Assembly (NCBI RefSeq): GCF_018263855.1
Contig: NZ_CP073318.1
Location: 8,928,001 to 8,992,000 of the forward strand
Source of the DNA: Kutzneria sp. CA-103260
GTDB lineage: Bacteria; Actinomycetota; Actinomycetes; Mycobacteriales; Pseudonocardiaceae
Reading direction: 5' to 3'
Length of the DNA: 64,000 nt
Positions 21,072-28,320 of the stretch are shown piece by piece; position 1 is the first letter of the stretch; each line of letters begins with the position of its first letter. A program made the translations under genes and the position numbers. The notes under the pieces were generated by a model. It saw nothing but the letters and a program-made list of their open reading frames with translations, had not been told where the DNA came from and searched no databases.

Positions 21072-21392
21072 GTGGCAGAGTCGAAGCTCCAGATCCAGAT
21101 GCTGCACGACCGGGTGCTGGTGAAGATTTCGCCGGAGGACGGTGAGCGGCGTAGCAGCGGCGGCATCGTCATTCCGGCCACCGCGCAGGTCGCGAAGCGG
21201 CTGGCCTGGGGCGACGTGCTCGGTGTCGGCGGGCACGTGCGCAACGTCAAGGTCGGCGACCGGGTGCTGTTCAACCCCGAGGACCAGCTCGAGGTCGAGG
21301 TGCAGGCCCAGACCTACACGGTGATGCGGGAACGCGACATCCACGCGGTCGCCACCGAGGAGACCGAGACGGGCACCGGCCTCTACCTCTAG
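21072..21392 (+). CDS. GroES-family co-chaperonin-like protein
   Basis: A 106-residue Cpn10-fold protein: MLHDRVLVKISPEDGERRSSGGIVIPATAQ, GDVLGVGGHV, VKVGDRVLFNPED and YTVMRERDIHAV follow the GroES pattern, including the mobile-loop position and the beta-hairpin roof region. No groEL is adjacent, so this is more likely a secondary GroES homologue than the main one. It starts at GTG 21072, ten bases after the thioredoxin-NHL gene, and is probably co-transcribed with it. A redox or folding partnership is inference. Confidence 0.82.
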   Translation: MAESKLQIQMLHDRVLVKISPEDGERRSSGGIVIPATAQVAKRLAWGDVLGVGGHVRNVKVGDRVLFNPEDQLEVEVQAQTYTVMRERDIHAVATEETETGTGLYL

Positions 21393-21727
21393 AGGCCCTG
21401 CTCCTTGGCCCGGCGGCGCTGCTGCTCGGCCCGCTCCCGGCACTGGCGCAGGAACTCCGCGTCGTCGTCCGGGTTCACCGCGACGTGTCGGCCGGGTCGG
21501 TCGTACTCCGGGAACCGGGACGGCCGCGACGGTGCCGAGCGGACGCGCGGCCGGCCGATGGCCAGCCACAGGATCGAGCCGACCAGCGGCACCAGCAGGA
21601 CCACCAGCAGCCAGAACATCTTGGGCAGATGTCGGCACAGCGAGTCGTCGGTGACGATCACGTCGGCCAGGCAGAAGACCCACAGACAGAAGATCGCCAC
21701 GCCGACGGCGCCGTCGAAGTAGAGCAC
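21389..21727 (-). CDS. PLDc_N-domain small membrane protein
   Basis: A 112-residue protein with two membrane helices (GAVGVAIFCLWVFCLADVIV and FWLLVVLLVPLVGSILWLAIG), the pattern of the PLDc_N/cardiolipin-synthase N-terminal domain without any phospholipase part. A basic, helical cytoplasmic tail ends in CRERAEQQRRRAKEQGL. GTG 21727 has GGGGGAG seven bases upstream. Its stop overlaps that of the convergent GroES-like gene by four bases. Proteins of this type are widespread and uncharacterised in actinobacteria. Confidence 0.78.
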   Translation of the reverse strand: MLYFDGAVGVAIFCLWVFCLADVIVTDDSLCRHLPKMFWLLVVLLVPLVGSILWLAIGRPRVRSAPSRPSRFPEYDRPGRHVAVNPDDDAEFLRQCRERAEQQRRRAKEQGL

Positions 21728-21820
21728 CGGTCACTCCCCCACTCGGATTTCGGTCGACGCCGATACTGGCACGGACCCCTGACAATCCGCGCGAGAGTCG
21801 GCAAAACAGGCGTCGGGCAG

Positions 21821-22003
21821 GTGGGCATCCTCGCATGTGGATCTTGTTGTGTCCGGCGGTTTCCGGTGGGGTGCCTCACGGTTTTCGCCGCCCCGACCGG
21901 CCAGGCGCTGACGGCCGGCACCTACGACGGCGCCACCGATCCGAACTACGGCAACAACGTCACCACGGACACCACGACCGTCGTGACCCTCAAGAAGGTC
22001 TGA
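21821..22003 (+). pseudogene. Possible 3' remnant of a secreted beta-domain protein
   Basis: The reading frame ends FAAPTGQALTAGTYDGATDP then NYGNNVTTDTTTVVTLKKV. The tail resembles the last strands of CARDB/DUF11-type surface domains (DPN-x-x-NN followed by a T/V-rich strand), but nothing upstream supplies the rest. The piece ends 14 bases before a good terminator, as a real gene end would. I infer a decayed gene; it could instead be chance coding. Confidence 0.3.
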
Positions 22004-22017
22004 TCCCGCAACGCGAA

Positions 22018-22049
22018 GGGCCCCTCCGCCACAAGCGGAGGGGCCCTTT
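22018..22049. terminator. Bidirectional terminator
   Basis: GGGCCCCTCCGC (22018-22029) and GCGGAGGGGCCC (22035-22046) form a perfect 12-bp stem with loop CACAA, followed by TTT. It sits 13 bases beyond the stop of fadE5 and can serve that gene from the other strand. Confidence 0.85.
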
Positions 22050-22061
22050 GTCGTCAGCGGC

Positions 22062-23897
22062 TCAGAACGCGGACTCGTCCACGTCCATCAGCGCGTTGTC
22101 GGTGGTCTCGGCGACCTTGCGGCGGGCGGTCAGCTCGGGCAGCACGGTCTTGGCGAAGAAGTTCGCCACCGCGACCTTGCCCTCGTAGAACGCCTTGTCC
22201 TTGGCCGAGGGGTTGGCGGCCAGCGCGGCCAGCGCCACCTCGGCCTGGCGCAGCAGCAGCCAGCCGACGAGCACGTCGCCCGCGGACAGCAGCAGCCGCA
22301 CCGTGTTCTGGCCGACCTTGTAGACGTTGCGCACGTCCTCCTGGGACGAGGTGAGGAAGCCGATCATCGTGCCGAGCAGGCCCTGCAGGTCCTGCAAGCC
22401 CTGGGCCAGGGCCGCGCGGCCCTCCTTGAGCTGGCCGTTGCCGCCCTCGTTGTCCAGGAACTTCTGGATCTCGTTGTTGATGAAGCCCAGCGCCTGGCCC
22501 TTGTCCCGGATGATCTTGCGGAAGAAGAAGTCCAGGGACTGGATGGCGGTCGTGCCCTCGTACAGGCTGTCGATCTTGGAGTCGCGGATGTACTGCTCGA
22601 TCGGGTAGTCCTGCAGGAAGCCGGAGCCGCCGAAGGTCTGCAGCGACTGGGCCAGCTGCTCGTAGGCGCGCTCGGAGCCGACGCCCTTGACGATCGGCAG
22701 CAGCAGGTCGTTGATCGCCGAGGCCAGCTTGACGTCGCCGGCGCCCGCGGTGATCTGGTCCTGGAAGGTCGCGGTGTAGAGGTAGACCGCGCGCAGGCCC
22801 TCCGCGTACGCCTTCTGCAGCATCAGGCTGCGGCGCACGTCGGGGTGGTGGGTGATGGTGACCCGGGGCGCGGTCTTGTCGGTCATCTGGGTCAGGTCGG
22901 CGCTCTGCACGCGCTCCTTGGCGTAGGCCAGGGCGTTCAGGTAGCCGGTGGACAGCGTGGCGATGGCCTTGGTGCCGACCATCATCCGGGCGTGCTCGAT
23001 GACCTGGAACATCTGCGCGATGCCGTCGTGCACGTCGCCGAGCAGCCAGCCCTGGGCGGGCACACCGTGCTGGCCGAAGGTCAGCTCGCAGGTGGTGGAG
23101 ACCTTCAGGCCCATCTTGTGCTCGACGTTGGTGACGAAGGCGCCGTTGCGCTCGCCCAGCTCGCCGGTGTTGGTGTCGAAGTGGAACTTCGGCACCAGGA
23201 ACAGGCTCAGGCCCTTGGTGCCCGGCTTCGACTCGATGCCGGGGCCCTCGGGGCGGGCCAGCACCATGTGCATGATGTTCTCGGTCATGTCCTGGTCGCC
23301 GGACGTGATGAACCGCTTCACGCCGTCCAGGTGCCAGCTGCCGTCGGGCTGCAGCACGGCCTTGGTGCGGCCGACGCCCACGTCCGAGCCGGCGTCGGGC
23401 TCGGTGAGCACCATCGTGGCGCCCCAGGCGCGGTCGATGGTGATCTGCGCCCAGCGCTTCTGCTCCTCGTTGCCGTTCTTGTGCATGATCGCGGCGAAGC
23501 TGGCGCCGGCCATGTACATGAAGGCGGCGGGGTTGGCGCCCAGGATCAGCTCGGCGGCCGCCCACTGCACCGACGGCGGGATGCCGAAGCCGCCCAGCTC
23601 GTCGGGCAGGGACAGGCGGTACCACTCGCCGTCCCACAGCGCCTGGTAGGACTTCTTGAACGACTCGGGCAGCGTGGCCGAGTGCGTCTTGGGGTCGAAC
23701 ACCGGCGGGTTGCGGTCGGCGTCGGCGAACGACTCCGCCAGGGGACCGGTGGCCAGATTGTTCAGCTCCGACAGGACGCCACGGGCGGTGTCCTCGTCGG
23801 CCTGCTCGAACGGCCCGGTGCCGAGGCTGTCCTGGACGTTGAACACCTCGAAGAGGTTGAACTCCAGGTCACGAACGTTGCTCTTGTAGTGGCCCAT
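22062..23897 (-). CDS. fadE5: Acyl-CoA dehydrogenase FadE5
   Basis: A 611-residue long-form acyl-CoA dehydrogenase. The N-terminus, GHYKSNVRDLEFNLFEVF, and NPPVFDPKTHSATLPE are near-identical to mycobacterial FadE5 as I recall it. Domain signs: VLTEPDAGSDVG in the middle beta-domain, GVKRFITSGDQDMTENIMHMVLAR, and the flavin-binding YLQDYPIEQ-like FGGSGFLQDYPIEQYIRDSK with YEGTTAIQSLDFFFRKI near the active site. FadE5 oxidises medium- to long-chain acyl-CoAs and passes electrons to ETF, then EtfD. The promoter region carries two TACY-N4-RGTA operators. Confidence 0.95.
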   Translation of the reverse strand: MGHYKSNVRDLEFNLFEVFNVQDSLGTGPFEQADEDTARGVLSELNNLATGPLAESFADADRNPPVFDPKTHSATLPESFKKSYQALWDGEWYRLSLPDELGGFGIPPSVQWAAAELILGANPAAFMYMAGASFAAIMHKNGNEEQKRWAQITIDRAWGATMVLTEPDAGSDVGVGRTKAVLQPDGSWHLDGVKRFITSGDQDMTENIMHMVLARPEGPGIESKPGTKGLSLFLVPKFHFDTNTGELGERNGAFVTNVEHKMGLKVSTTCELTFGQHGVPAQGWLLGDVHDGIAQMFQVIEHARMMVGTKAIATLSTGYLNALAYAKERVQSADLTQMTDKTAPRVTITHHPDVRRSLMLQKAYAEGLRAVYLYTATFQDQITAGAGDVKLASAINDLLLPIVKGVGSERAYEQLAQSLQTFGGSGFLQDYPIEQYIRDSKIDSLYEGTTAIQSLDFFFRKIIRDKGQALGFINNEIQKFLDNEGGNGQLKEGRAALAQGLQDLQGLLGTMIGFLTSSQEDVRNVYKVGQNTVRLLLSAGDVLVGWLLLRQAEVALAALAANPSAKDKAFYEGKVAVANFFAKTVLPELTARRKVAETTDNALMDVDESAF

Positions 23898-23913
23898 GGC
23901 TTCCTTGCTCCCC

Positions 23914-23949
23914 TACTAGCCGGTAACAACAGGATATTACCTGCCAGTA
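23914..23949. promoter_or_regulatory. TACY-N4-RGTA operators upstream of fadE5
   Basis: TACT-AGCC-GGTA (23914-23925) and TACC-TGCC-AGTA (23938-23949) lie 17-52 bases upstream of the fadE5 start codon, 24 bases apart rather than 16. They match the motif at the other fatty-acid promoters, each with one changed arm base. Confidence 0.65.
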
Positions 23950-23986
23950 ACCCCGGCAAGGCCGTTCGCCCGGTTGTGGCTGATCC

Positions 23987-24613
23987 TTAGAGTGCCGCCC
24001 GGCTGAGCGTGACCATCCGGATACCCAGACCGACCAGCACCAGCCCGCTGACCCGGTCCAGCCAGCGGCGCACCACCGGCCGGCTGAGCACCCGCCGAGC
24101 CAGACCGATCGCCAGCACCACGAGGGTGTAGTAGCTCGCGCTGAGCGCCATCTGCACGGCCGCGAGCACGAACGTGTCCAGCAGCGGGTTGCCGTCCGGC
24201 GGCAGGAACTGCGGCAGCAACGCGAGATAGAGCACAGCCGCCTTGGGGTTGGTCACATTGGTCATGAAGCCGGCCCGCAGCGAGGCCAGCGGGCTGTGCC
24301 GCACGCCCGCGGCTTCGACCAGGTCGGCCGGCTCGCGCCGGGACCGGCGCAACGACTGGACGCCCAGCCAGCACAGGTAGACCGCGCCGGCCACCTTGAG
24401 CACCACGAAGGCGATCTCGGAGGTGCGGACCAGCACGGTCAGGCCGAACGCGGACGCGGTGGCCCAGACGATCAGGCCCATGGTGTTGCCGGCCACAGTG
24501 GCCAGGCCGGCCGCCCGGCCGGAACGCAGCGACTGCGTGAGCATCACCGCGAGCGACGGACCCGGGGCGATGATCATCAATAAGCAGGTGACGACGAAGG
24601 CCAGGGAGATCAC
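23987..24613 (-). CDS. LysE/RhtB-family amino-acid exporter
   Basis: A 208-residue membrane protein with six helices, the family's normal size. The signature near the N-terminus is clear: CLLMIIAPGPSLAVMLTQSLRSGRAAGLATVAGNTMGL in overlapping pieces, and FMTNVTNPKAAVLYLALLPQF marks the mid-protein conserved block. Members export amino acids or homoserine lactones; the substrate is unknown. The start is GTG 24613, with AGAGG four bases upstream, ten bases after the LuxR regulator's stop on the same strand, so the regulator and exporter are one operon. Confidence 0.85.
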   Translation of the reverse strand: MISLAFVVTCLLMIIAPGPSLAVMLTQSLRSGRAAGLATVAGNTMGLIVWATASAFGLTVLVRTSEIAFVVLKVAGAVYLCWLGVQSLRRSRREPADLVEAAGVRHSPLASLRAGFMTNVTNPKAAVLYLALLPQFLPPDGNPLLDTFVLAAVQMALSASYYTLVVLAIGLARRVLSRPVVRRWLDRVSGLVLVGLGIRMVTLSRAAL

Positions 24614-24623
24614 GGCCTCTAGT

Positions 24624-25325
24624 TCACCTGTCCGTGCCGGCCACCAGCAACCCGATTCGGTAGGAGATGGCCACGGCGTGTGCCCGGTCACGGGCCCCGA
24701 GCTTGCGCAGCATCCCCTTGATGTGGGTCCGCACGGTCTCCACCGACACGAACAGCGCGGTGGCGATGGCCCGGTTCTCCAGGCCGTCGGCGATCAGCTG
24801 GAGCACCTCGAACTCACGACGGGTCAGCAGGCCGGAGCCGGGCGGGGCGTCGGCGTCGGTGGCGGCCAGCAGCGGGGCCAGCGCCGCGTCGACGTAGCGG
24901 CGGCTGATCGGCGTGTTGTGGATGGCCTGGACGACCTGCCCCGGCTCGGCGTGTCTGGCCACCACGCCGCGAGCGCCGCGGCGGAACGCCCGCTGGGCGA
25001 ACTCGGCGGTGCAGTGGGCCTCGCGCAGCAGCGTCAGCACGACCAGGCGCTCGTCCTGTTCGGTGAGCACACGGGTGAAGTGGCCCAGCGGGTCCAGCGC
25101 GGAGTCGATGAGCAGCACGTCGGGCTGGAGCCGCTCGTGCAGCTGCACGGCCGTGCGGTGGTCGCGGGCGGCACCGCTCCAGTGCAGTCCCGGAGTCCGG
25201 GTGACCAGCGTGGATAGTCCCTCGCGGAACAGGGGCACCTGGTCGAGCAGGGCCACGCCGATGGTGGCGTTGCGACGCCGCTGGACGGGGGCGGTGCGCT
25301 GGCCCGCGATGTGGGGTGCGGTCAT
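24624..25325 (-). CDS. LuxR/NarL-type regulator with a degenerate receiver domain
   Basis: A 233-residue regulator. The C-terminal helix-turn-helix is complete: LTRREFEVLQLIADGLENRAIA and VSVETVRTHIKGMLRKLGARDR. The N-terminal half has receiver-like layout (ATIGVALLDQVPLFREGL, QPDVLLIDSALDP with a possible phospho-acceptor Asp), but the usual acidic pair is reduced to one Asp, so phosphorylation is doubtful. No sensor kinase is adjacent. ATG 25325 has CGGAG six bases upstream; the longer reading from 25421 lacks such a site. It precedes the exporter gene and is divergent from the sugar porter gene. Confidence 0.82.
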   Translation of the reverse strand: MTAPHIAGQRTAPVQRRRNATIGVALLDQVPLFREGLSTLVTRTPGLHWSGAARDHRTAVQLHERLQPDVLLIDSALDPLGHFTRVLTEQDERLVVLTLLREAHCTAEFAQRAFRRGARGVVARHAEPGQVVQAIHNTPISRRYVDAALAPLLAATDADAPPGSGLLTRREFEVLQLIADGLENRAIATALFVSVETVRTHIKGMLRKLGARDRAHAVAISYRIGLLVAGTDR

Positions 25326-25462
25326 GCGGGGCTCCGATCTTTCCTCCCTCGGGGTAGAGGGGACGCCGGCGCCGAGCGGCGCTGACGCCATGGCGGTCGG
25401 AGCAGCGCGTTTCTCCCCCAAGTGGGTGACGATCGGGCCGGATGTTCACCTACCTGAAAGTC

Positions 25463-25478
25463 AGTCACAAATGTGACT
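25463..25478. promoter_or_regulatory. Inverted repeat AGTCACA-AA-TGTGACT
   Basis: Perfect 7-base arms around two bases, in the 309-base gap between the LuxR and sugar porter starts. The half-sites are TCACA/TGTGA but in the reverse order from a CRP site. Probably an operator for one of the divergent genes. Confidence 0.45.
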
Positions 25479-25516
25479 CAATAGCTCGGGAGGGGGTGGC
25501 GCCGGTTGAAATACGC

Positions 25517-25531
25517 ACGTAGGACCTACGT
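25517..25531. promoter_or_regulatory. Inverted repeat ACGTAGG-A-CCTACGT
   Basis: Perfect 7-base arms around a single base, immediately after a TTGAAA that could be a -35 box for the sugar porter gene. The position over a promoter suggests a repressor site. Confidence 0.45.
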
Positions 25532-25634
25532 CACACATCCTGAGTGGATGCCGGGTCCGTCCGCCGCCGGATCGCGGTCTTCCGCGTGGAACCGACTCGC
25601 ACCGGGTCGGCGCAGAGAAACGAGGCGATCTGGC

Positions 25635-27011
25635 GTGCAGCAAACGGAGGGTCTGCCGGCACGGCGGAACATCAACAGAGGAACGCTGTTCTTCTTCGGT
25701 GCCCTCGGCGGCATCCTGTTCGGCTACGACCTGGGCGTCATCTCAGGTGTCCTGCTGTTCATCAAGAAGATCTGGTCGCTGAGCGCGCTCCAGCAGGGCT
25801 TCGTCAACGGAGCACTCGCGGCGGGCGCCATCATCGGCGCGCTCCTGGTCATCAAGCTGGCCGACTCGCTCGGCCGGCGGCGCACGATCATCGTGGCCGC
25901 CAGCGTGTTCGCCCTCGGCACCATCGGCTGCACCTTCGCGCCGTCGTTCGAGGTGCTGGTGGCGTTCCGGTTCATCGTCGGCATCGCGGTCGGCGCGTCC
26001 TCCGCGACCGTGCCCACCTACCTGGCCGAGTTGGCCCCGGGCAAGGTTCGCGGCCTGCTCTCGTCGCTGAACCAGCTCATGATCGTCAGCGGCATCCTCA
26101 TCGCCTACATCGTCGACGACGTGCTGGCCGACTCGGCCAACTGGCGGGCGATGATCGCGGCGGCGATCATTCCGGCGGTGGTCCTGCTGGTCGGCATGCT
26201 GCGCATGCCGGAGACGCCGCGCTGGCTGCTCAAGAACGGCCGCGAGGAGGAGGCCCGGGCGGTGCTCAACAGCACGCTGCAGGGCCAGGGCGTGGACGAG
26301 GAGTACAACGAGATCAAGGAAGTCATTCGCCTCGACGGCCAGCAGGCGAAGGGCACGCTCAAGGACCTGACCGCCAAGTGGGCCCGGCCGGCCCTGGTCG
26401 TGGCCCTGATCCTGGCCATCGGCCAGCAGTTCTCCGGCGTCAACGCGGTCAACACCTACGCCCCGATCATGTTCCAGAACCTGGGCTACGGCGCGTCCGC
26501 CGCGCTGCTGGCCTCGGTCGTGCTCGGCATCGTGAAGGTGCTGTTCACGGTGGGCGAGATGTTCGTGGTCGACCGCTGGGGTCGCCGTCCGCTGCTGCGG
26601 GTCGGCGGTCTGCTGATGGCCGGCACCCTGATCGTGCTCGGCCTGTGCGTCACCCTGATCACCAACACCAGCGTCATCGGCCCGATCACCCTGGTGCTGC
26701 TGATCCTGTTCCTGGCCGGGTACGAGCTGGGTTGGGGCGCGGTGGTGTGGGTGATGATCGGCGAGGTGTTCCCGCTGCGGGTGCGCGGCATCGGCACCGG
26801 CACCGCGAGCGTCGTGCTGTGGGCGGCGACGTTCACCATCACCTTCGTGTTCCCGGTCATGTACACCGGTCTCGGCCTGGCCACCTCGGCGTGGATCTTC
26901 GCGGCGGTCTGCATCGTGCTGGTGCTGCTGGTGACCAAGTTCGTGCCCGAGACCAAGGGCCGCACGCTGGAGCAGATCGAGCTGGACCTGCGCGAGCGCG
27001 TGAACGTCTGA
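25635..27011 (+). CDS. MFS sugar porter
   Basis: A 458-residue, 12-helix major-facilitator protein of the sugar porter family, importing a hexose or pentose with protons. Signatures: GGILFGYDLGVISG in helix 1, ADSLGRRR in loop 2-3, MPETPRWLLKNGR after helix 6, IGQQFSGVNAVNTYAP in helix 7 (sugar contacts), DRWGRRPLL, and the C-terminal PETKGRTLEQIE. The start is GTG 25635, with GAGG about nine bases upstream; earlier in-frame starts add non-conserved residues. Two inverted repeats precede it. No catabolic genes adjoin, so the sugar is unknown. Confidence 0.9.
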   Translation: MQQTEGLPARRNINRGTLFFFGALGGILFGYDLGVISGVLLFIKKIWSLSALQQGFVNGALAAGAIIGALLVIKLADSLGRRRTIIVAASVFALGTIGCTFAPSFEVLVAFRFIVGIAVGASSATVPTYLAELAPGKVRGLLSSLNQLMIVSGILIAYIVDDVLADSANWRAMIAAAIIPAVVLLVGMLRMPETPRWLLKNGREEEARAVLNSTLQGQGVDEEYNEIKEVIRLDGQQAKGTLKDLTAKWARPALVVALILAIGQQFSGVNAVNTYAPIMFQNLGYGASAALLASVVLGIVKVLFTVGEMFVVDRWGRRPLLRVGGLLMAGTLIVLGLCVTLITNTSVIGPITLVLLILFLAGYELGWGAVVWVMIGEVFPLRVRGIGTGTASVVLWAATFTITFVFPVMYTGLGLATSAWIFAAVCIVLVLLVTKFVPETKGRTLEQIELDLRERVNV

Positions 27012-27042
27012 ACTGTCGGACCCCCTGGGTAGCGTCGGCGGC

Positions 27043-27774
27043 ATGGCTACCCGACTGGACAACGTGGTCGTGGACGCGGTCGACCCGGTCGCCCTCGCGG
27101 GCTTCTGGTCGGCCGCCCTCGGCCGCACGATCACCCATCAGGATGAGAACGAGGTCGACGTCGGCTTGCCCGGCTTCGACCTCGTTTTCGTTCCGGTGGC
27201 CGAGCCCAAGACCGGGCAGAACCGAGTGCACCTGGACCTGGCCAGCGACTCGGCCGAGGACCAGGCGGCGATCGTGGACCGGGTGCTCGGGCTGGGCGCC
27301 CGGCACATCGACATCGGCCAGGGCGACGTGCCGTGGGTGGTGCTCGCCGATCCCGAGGGCAACGAGTTCTGTGTGCTGGAGCCGCGGGACGAGTATCGCG
27401 GCATCGGGCCCGTGGCCGCGGTTGTCGTCGCCGCCCGGGATCCCTTGGCGCTGGCCCGGTTCTGGTCGGAGGCGACCGGCCGGCCGGTGAGCCGAATCAG
27501 GTCCGACTGGGCCTCCCTGCCCGCCGATGTCGGCGCCTGGCTGGAATTCATCGCCAGTCCGTCCCTCTGGGAGGGCAAGAACCGCGTACACCTCGACGTC
27601 CGCCCGCTGGCTGGCGACGACCACGCCGTCGAGGTGGCCCGACTGCGCTCCGCCGGCGCCGTGACCGCCGATGTCGGGCAGGGCGACGCGCCCTGGGTGG
27701 TGCTCGCCGACCCCGAAGAGAACGAGTTCTGTGTGCTCCGCCCGGCGGGCTCATCCATCCGAACGGGCGATTAG
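27043..27774 (+). CDS. VOC-family protein with two tandem domains
   Basis: A 243-residue protein made of two ~115-residue vicinal-oxygen-chelate modules of the Glyoxalase_6 type. The repeat is explicit: DIGQGDVPWVVLADPEGNEF and DVGQGDAPWVVLADPEENEF, each preceded by NRVHLDL or NRVHLDV. The conserved His and Glu in these segments are usual metal or substrate positions. The function is unknown; relatives include glyoxalases and antibiotic-resistance or binding proteins. It lies 31 bases after the sugar porter gene and may share its transcript. Confidence 0.85.
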   Translation: MATRLDNVVVDAVDPVALAGFWSAALGRTITHQDENEVDVGLPGFDLVFVPVAEPKTGQNRVHLDLASDSAEDQAAIVDRVLGLGARHIDIGQGDVPWVVLADPEGNEFCVLEPRDEYRGIGPVAAVVVAARDPLALARFWSEATGRPVSRIRSDWASLPADVGAWLEFIASPSLWEGKNRVHLDVRPLAGDDHAVEVARLRSAGAVTADVGQGDAPWVVLADPEENEFCVLRPAGSSIRTGD

Positions 27775-27851
27775 GGCCTTACGACTCTGCGGACCGCCAG
27801 CGGGGCTGCGTACCGTGCTGATCGCGCGGCGATCCGCGCACGTGTGGAGAA

Positions 27852-27885
27852 CTCGTCCTGCGGACGCCCCCCGACGCAGGACGAG
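27852..27885. terminator. 11-bp hairpin between two VOC genes
   Basis: CTCGTCCTGCG (27852-27862) pairs perfectly with CGCAGGACGAG (27875-27885). It lies in the 183-base gap between the VOC genes. It probably ends transcription of the first, though no T-tract follows. Confidence 0.5.
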
Positions 27886-27957
27886 CCATCCGCCGAGCCG
27901 CGCTCACCTGCCGGCTCGTCGTTCACATTCGATCGTCGAGCCGGGACGGTGACCGTC

Positions 27958-28320
27958 ATGGAGCTCATCGCCTTCGCCCCCGCCACCGACCTGGCCCGCG
28001 CCGTCGCGTTCTACGGCTCCGTCCTCGGTCTCACCCACGAGGAGACCACCCCCTTCGCCGCCGTCTTCCGCGCCGGCCCCGTCATGCTCCGCGTGACCAA
28101 GGTCGAGTCCTTGCAGCCGCAGCCCTTCACCGTGCTCGGCTGGTCCGTGTCCGACATCCGCGCCACCGTCGCCGACCTCACCGCCCGCGGCGTCGCCTTC
28201 ACCCGTTACGACGGCATGGGCCAGGACTCCCTCGGCATCTGGACCACGCCCGACGGCTCCCAGATCGCCTGGTTCCGCGACCCCGACGGCAACACCCTGT
28301 CCCTGACCCAGTTCGCCTAG
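27958..28320 (+). CDS. Single-domain VOC-family protein
   Basis: A 120-residue VOC/glyoxalase-fold protein: ELIAFAPATDLARAVAFYGSVLGL at the N-terminus and IWTTPDGSQIAWFRDPDGNTLSLTQFA at the end are typical. It probably dimerises to complete its binding site. The start is ATG 27958; GTG 27949 is an in-frame alternative three codons upstream. It converges on the nuclease gene with overlapping stops (CTAG). The function is unknown. Confidence 0.8.
   Translation: MELIAFAPATDLARAVAFYGSVLGLTHEETTPFAAVFRAGPVMLRVTKVESLQPQPFTVLGWSVSDIRATVADLTARGVAFTRYDGMGQDSLGIWTTPDGSQIAWFRDPDGNTLSLTQFA

Noticed and set aside
25463..25478. AGTCACA-AA-TGTGACT as a CRP site
   Set aside because: CRP sites read TGTGA-N6-TCACA; here the half-sites are in the opposite order with a two-base spacer.
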